A stretch of DNA of 8,439 nt, taken from the NCBI GenBank assembly GCA_002405445.1, contig DHLV01000232.1, forward strand, positions 6,012 through 14,450, read 5' to 3'. The position numbers and the translations under genes were made by a program. The stretch's first letter is position 1, and each line of letters starts with the position of its first letter. The notes beneath the pieces are model-generated. The model worked only from the letters and a program-made list of their open reading frames with translations. It searched no databases and had not been told where the DNA came from. Source of the stretch: Flammeovirgaceae bacterium UBA4659 (GTDB lineage: Bacteria; Bacteroidota; Bacteroidia; Cytophagales; Cyclobacteriaceae). Shown piece by piece: positions 6,785 through 8,439 of the stretch.

Positions 6785-7071
6785 CAAGAAACAAATTGCA
6801 GGTCTTTTTCCACATATGGGCGAACCAATGGGTTTAGCGAACGCTCTGTTACCAAATCAACCTTGATTCCAAGCGCATCCGATAAATCTAATTCAACTCC
6901 TGCTAAATCAAGCAAAGAAACCTTGTGTGAATCGTTCAGGAAAACCAAAACATCAAGATCACTTCCATCGCGATTTTCTCCACGTGAATACGAACCGAAA
7001 ATGGCAACCTTGGTTGGGTGCAATGGCTTGAGGTGTTGGAGTAATATCTCTTTTTGGTGTTGGGTGATCAT
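6784..7071 (-). CDS. mntA: MntA-like minimal nucleotidyltransferase antitoxin
   Basis: This 95-residue protein has the polymerase-beta-like nucleotidyltransferase core. VAIFGSYSRGENRDGSDLDVLV (22-43) holds the GSx10DxD motif (G26, S27, D38, D40), and a third acidic residue is likely D72 in KVDLVTE. These are the metal and ATP-binding residues. In characterised HepT/MntA pairs MntA transfers AMP from ATP to the HEPN tyrosine and so neutralises the toxin. That role is inferred from the intact motif and the adjacent HepT-like gene. The ATG at 7071 overlaps the TGA of the GH3 gene by 4 nt (ATGA), and its own TGA overlaps the hepT ATG by 1 nt, so translation of all three is probably coupled. No good Shine-Dalgarno site precedes the ATG, consistent with coupling. 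The small size is typical of stand-alone MNT-domain proteins. Confidence 0.88.
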   Translation of the reverse strand: MITQHQKEILLQHLKPLHPTKVAIFGSYSRGENRDGSDLDVLVFLNDSHKVSLLDLAGVELDLSDALGIKVDLVTERSLNPLVRPYVEKDLQFVS

Positions 7072-8439
7072 GCTACAAATCTACTCAATTCCTCTGCAAT
7101 CTTTCGATCATTACTTAAACGCGGCACTTTGTTTTGCCCGCCCAATTTTCCCAATGACTTCATGTATTCGATAAAAGCATTCTTCTGCAGAGATGTGATT
7201 TTTAGTTTCGACAAGATGTTGCCCGTGATTAAATCATCGTAATAAACATTCAACTTGCGCAATTGTTCGTCTAACTCCAAGGCAAATGCTTGCATATTGT
7301 GGGGAGGCTGTGCAAACTCAATCAACCATTCATGATGCGGCATTCCTTCGGGTGGCGAGACATATGGAGCTACGGTAAATTCTACCAAACCCACTTCCGG
7401 AAATTTTTGCATGGTGAACTTCATGGCCTTTTCTACCTCTTCGCCAATCACATGCTCGCCAAAAGCGGAAATAAAATGTTTGATGCGGCCACTCACTACC
7501 AACCGGCACGGATTTTTAGAAACAAATTTTACGGTATCGCCAATCGAATATCCCCACAGGCCTGCGTTGTTGTTGATGATGAGGGCGTAGTTTTTTCCCA
7601 GCTCCACTTCTTCAATAGAGAGGCGCCTCGGGTTTTGATTGAAGTATTCTTCTGCAGGCACAAACTCAAAGAAAATGCCCGAATTCAACAACATTAATAA
7701 TCCTTCGTGCCGCTGTGAATCCTGGTAAGCGATAAAACCTTCTGATGCCGGATAGGTCTCGATCGAATCGATATTCCGACCAATCGTGTCAAACAATTTA
7801 GCACGATAGGGCTCAAAATTTACCCCTCCGTAAACAAACATCGAAAAGTTGGGGAACACATCTTTTATCTTTTTGCCCGTCTTTGCCACGATGCGATCAA
7901 AGTACATTTGCGCCCAGGGTGGTATGCCACTGATGAGCGTCATGTTTTCATTGACGGTCTCTTCTATGATTTTGTCCAGCTTGGTTTCCCAGTCTTCAAT
8001 GCAGTTAGTCGCATAGGTGGGCTTTTGGTTAGATCGTAAGTACTGGGGGACGTGGTGGTTCACAATACCCGATAACCTACCTGTTTTAATCCCTGCTTTC
8101 TCATCTAACTCGGGGCTTCCTGACAAAAAAATCAAGCCACCATCTAAAAAACTGCCGTTGCCGGTTTCGTGCACATAGCTGAGTAAAGCATTGCGCGCGC
8201 TATTGATGTGGTTCGGGACGGATTCTTTTGTAATTGGAATGTATTTAGTGCCCGAGGTAGTGCCTGACGTTTTTGCAAAGTATGCAGGTTTGCCTGGCCA
8301 TAAAATATTTTCTTCGCCATGTAGTACCCGCTCGATATATGGCTTCAACACCTCGTAGTCGCGAATGGGAACTTGCTTTTTGAATTCATCGTATGTTTTA
8401 ATGTCTGCAAAGCCATGATCACGGCCAAACTGGGTTGAC
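7068..8439 (-). CDS. GH3 (auxin-responsive promoter) family protein, N-terminus outside window
   Basis: The frame is open to the right edge, so the N-terminus is missing; 456 residues are visible, beginning STQFGRDHGFADIKTY, and roughly 40-60 residues are probably lost compared with usual bacterial GH3 proteins. It belongs to the adenylate-forming GH3 family. Counting from the first visible residue, the ATP-phosphate loop TSGTTSGTK is at 57-65, YGGVNFEPYR at 203-212, the YPASEG motif at 229-234, GYSIGDTVKF at 296-305 and RIKHFISAFGEH at 318-329. The C-terminal GKLGGQNKVPRL (430-441) is conserved in bacterial members. Plant GH3 enzymes join amino acids to acyl acids such as auxin and jasmonate through an acyl-AMP. 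The substrate of bacterial homologues is not established, so only ATP-dependent acyl activation is inferred. The TGA overlaps the mntA ATG by 4 nt, tying this gene to the HepT/MntA pair. A GTG at 8351 is internal, because homologous sequence continues upstream of it. Confidence 0.9.
   Translation of the reverse strand, partial: STQFGRDHGFADIKTYDEFKKQVPIRDYEVLKPYIERVLHGEENILWPGKPAYFAKTSGTTSGTKYIPITKESVPNHINSARNALLSYVHETGNGSFLDGGLIFLSGSPELDEKAGIKTGRLSGIVNHHVPQYLRSNQKPTYATNCIEDWETKLDKIIEETVNENMTLISGIPPWAQMYFDRIVAKTGKKIKDVFPNFSMFVYGGVNFEPYRAKLFDTIGRNIDSIETYPASEGFIAYQDSQRHEGLLMLLNSGIFFEFVPAEEYFNQNPRRLSIEEVELGKNYALIINNNAGLWGYSIGDTVKFVSKNPCRLVVSGRIKHFISAFGEHVIGEEVEKAMKFTMQKFPEVGLVEFTVAPYVSPPEGMPHHEWLIEFAQPPHNMQAFALELDEQLRKLNVYYDDLITGNILSKLKITSLQKNAFIEYMKSLGKLGGQNKVPRLSNDRKIAEELSRFVA

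Noticed and set aside
6755..7174. Plus-strand open frame of 139 codons across the mntA/hepT junction
   Set aside because: It is antisense to mntA and to the ends of hepT and GH3, with composition typical of a shadow frame and no recognisable domain.

Overview
The window looks like a chromosomal segment from a member of the Bacteroidota, probably a Cytophagales-type organism. The evidence is a C25 gingipain-like protease of the type IX secretion (T9SS) PorU2 type, a bacterial GH3-family protein, a TAnnTTTG-type -7 promoter element, and mostly non-Shine-Dalgarno starts. This is judged from gene content alone and has not been tested by a search. All protein calls come from reading translations and motifs by eye.

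Layout. The left quarter (1-2151, minus strand) holds the first ~717 codons of a C25 cysteine peptidase, which continues past the left edge. It is divergent from a plus-strand gene (2343-3803) for an exported M20 / AbgB-like amidohydrolase, across a ~190-bp gap with a good -7 element for the minus-strand gene. The amidohydrolase converges with a five-gene minus-strand cluster that fills the rest of the window. In transcription order this cluster is a GH3-family protein (cut by the right edge), an MntA-like nucleotidyltransferase, a HepT-like HEPN toxin, dxr (ispC) and rseP. GH3/mntA overlap by 4 nt, mntA/hepT by 1 nt (TGATG), hepT and dxr are 48 nt apart, and dxr and rseP 11-26 nt apart. One transcript is therefore likely.

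How the genes fit together. Dxr makes MEP for isoprenoid synthesis. RseP is the inner-membrane site-2 protease, and dxr-rseP linkage is familiar in bacteria. The HepT/MntA pair is a complete toxin/antitoxin-type module with recognisable catalytic motifs (Rx4HxY in HepT, GSx10DxD in MntA). It sits inside this otherwise housekeeping-looking operon and is translationally coupled to GH3. The C25 protease and the secreted amidohydrolase share an intergenic region but have no obvious common pathway.

Beyond genes, the most unusual structure is a set of degenerate 7-bp repeats arranged as a 40-bp-arm foldback (2031-2135) over the start and signal-peptide region of the C25 gene. A smaller cluster of the same heptamer family (6424-6444) lies between hepT and dxr. 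No RNA genes, CRISPR arrays or insertion sequences were seen. No intergenic stretch exceeds 300 bp.
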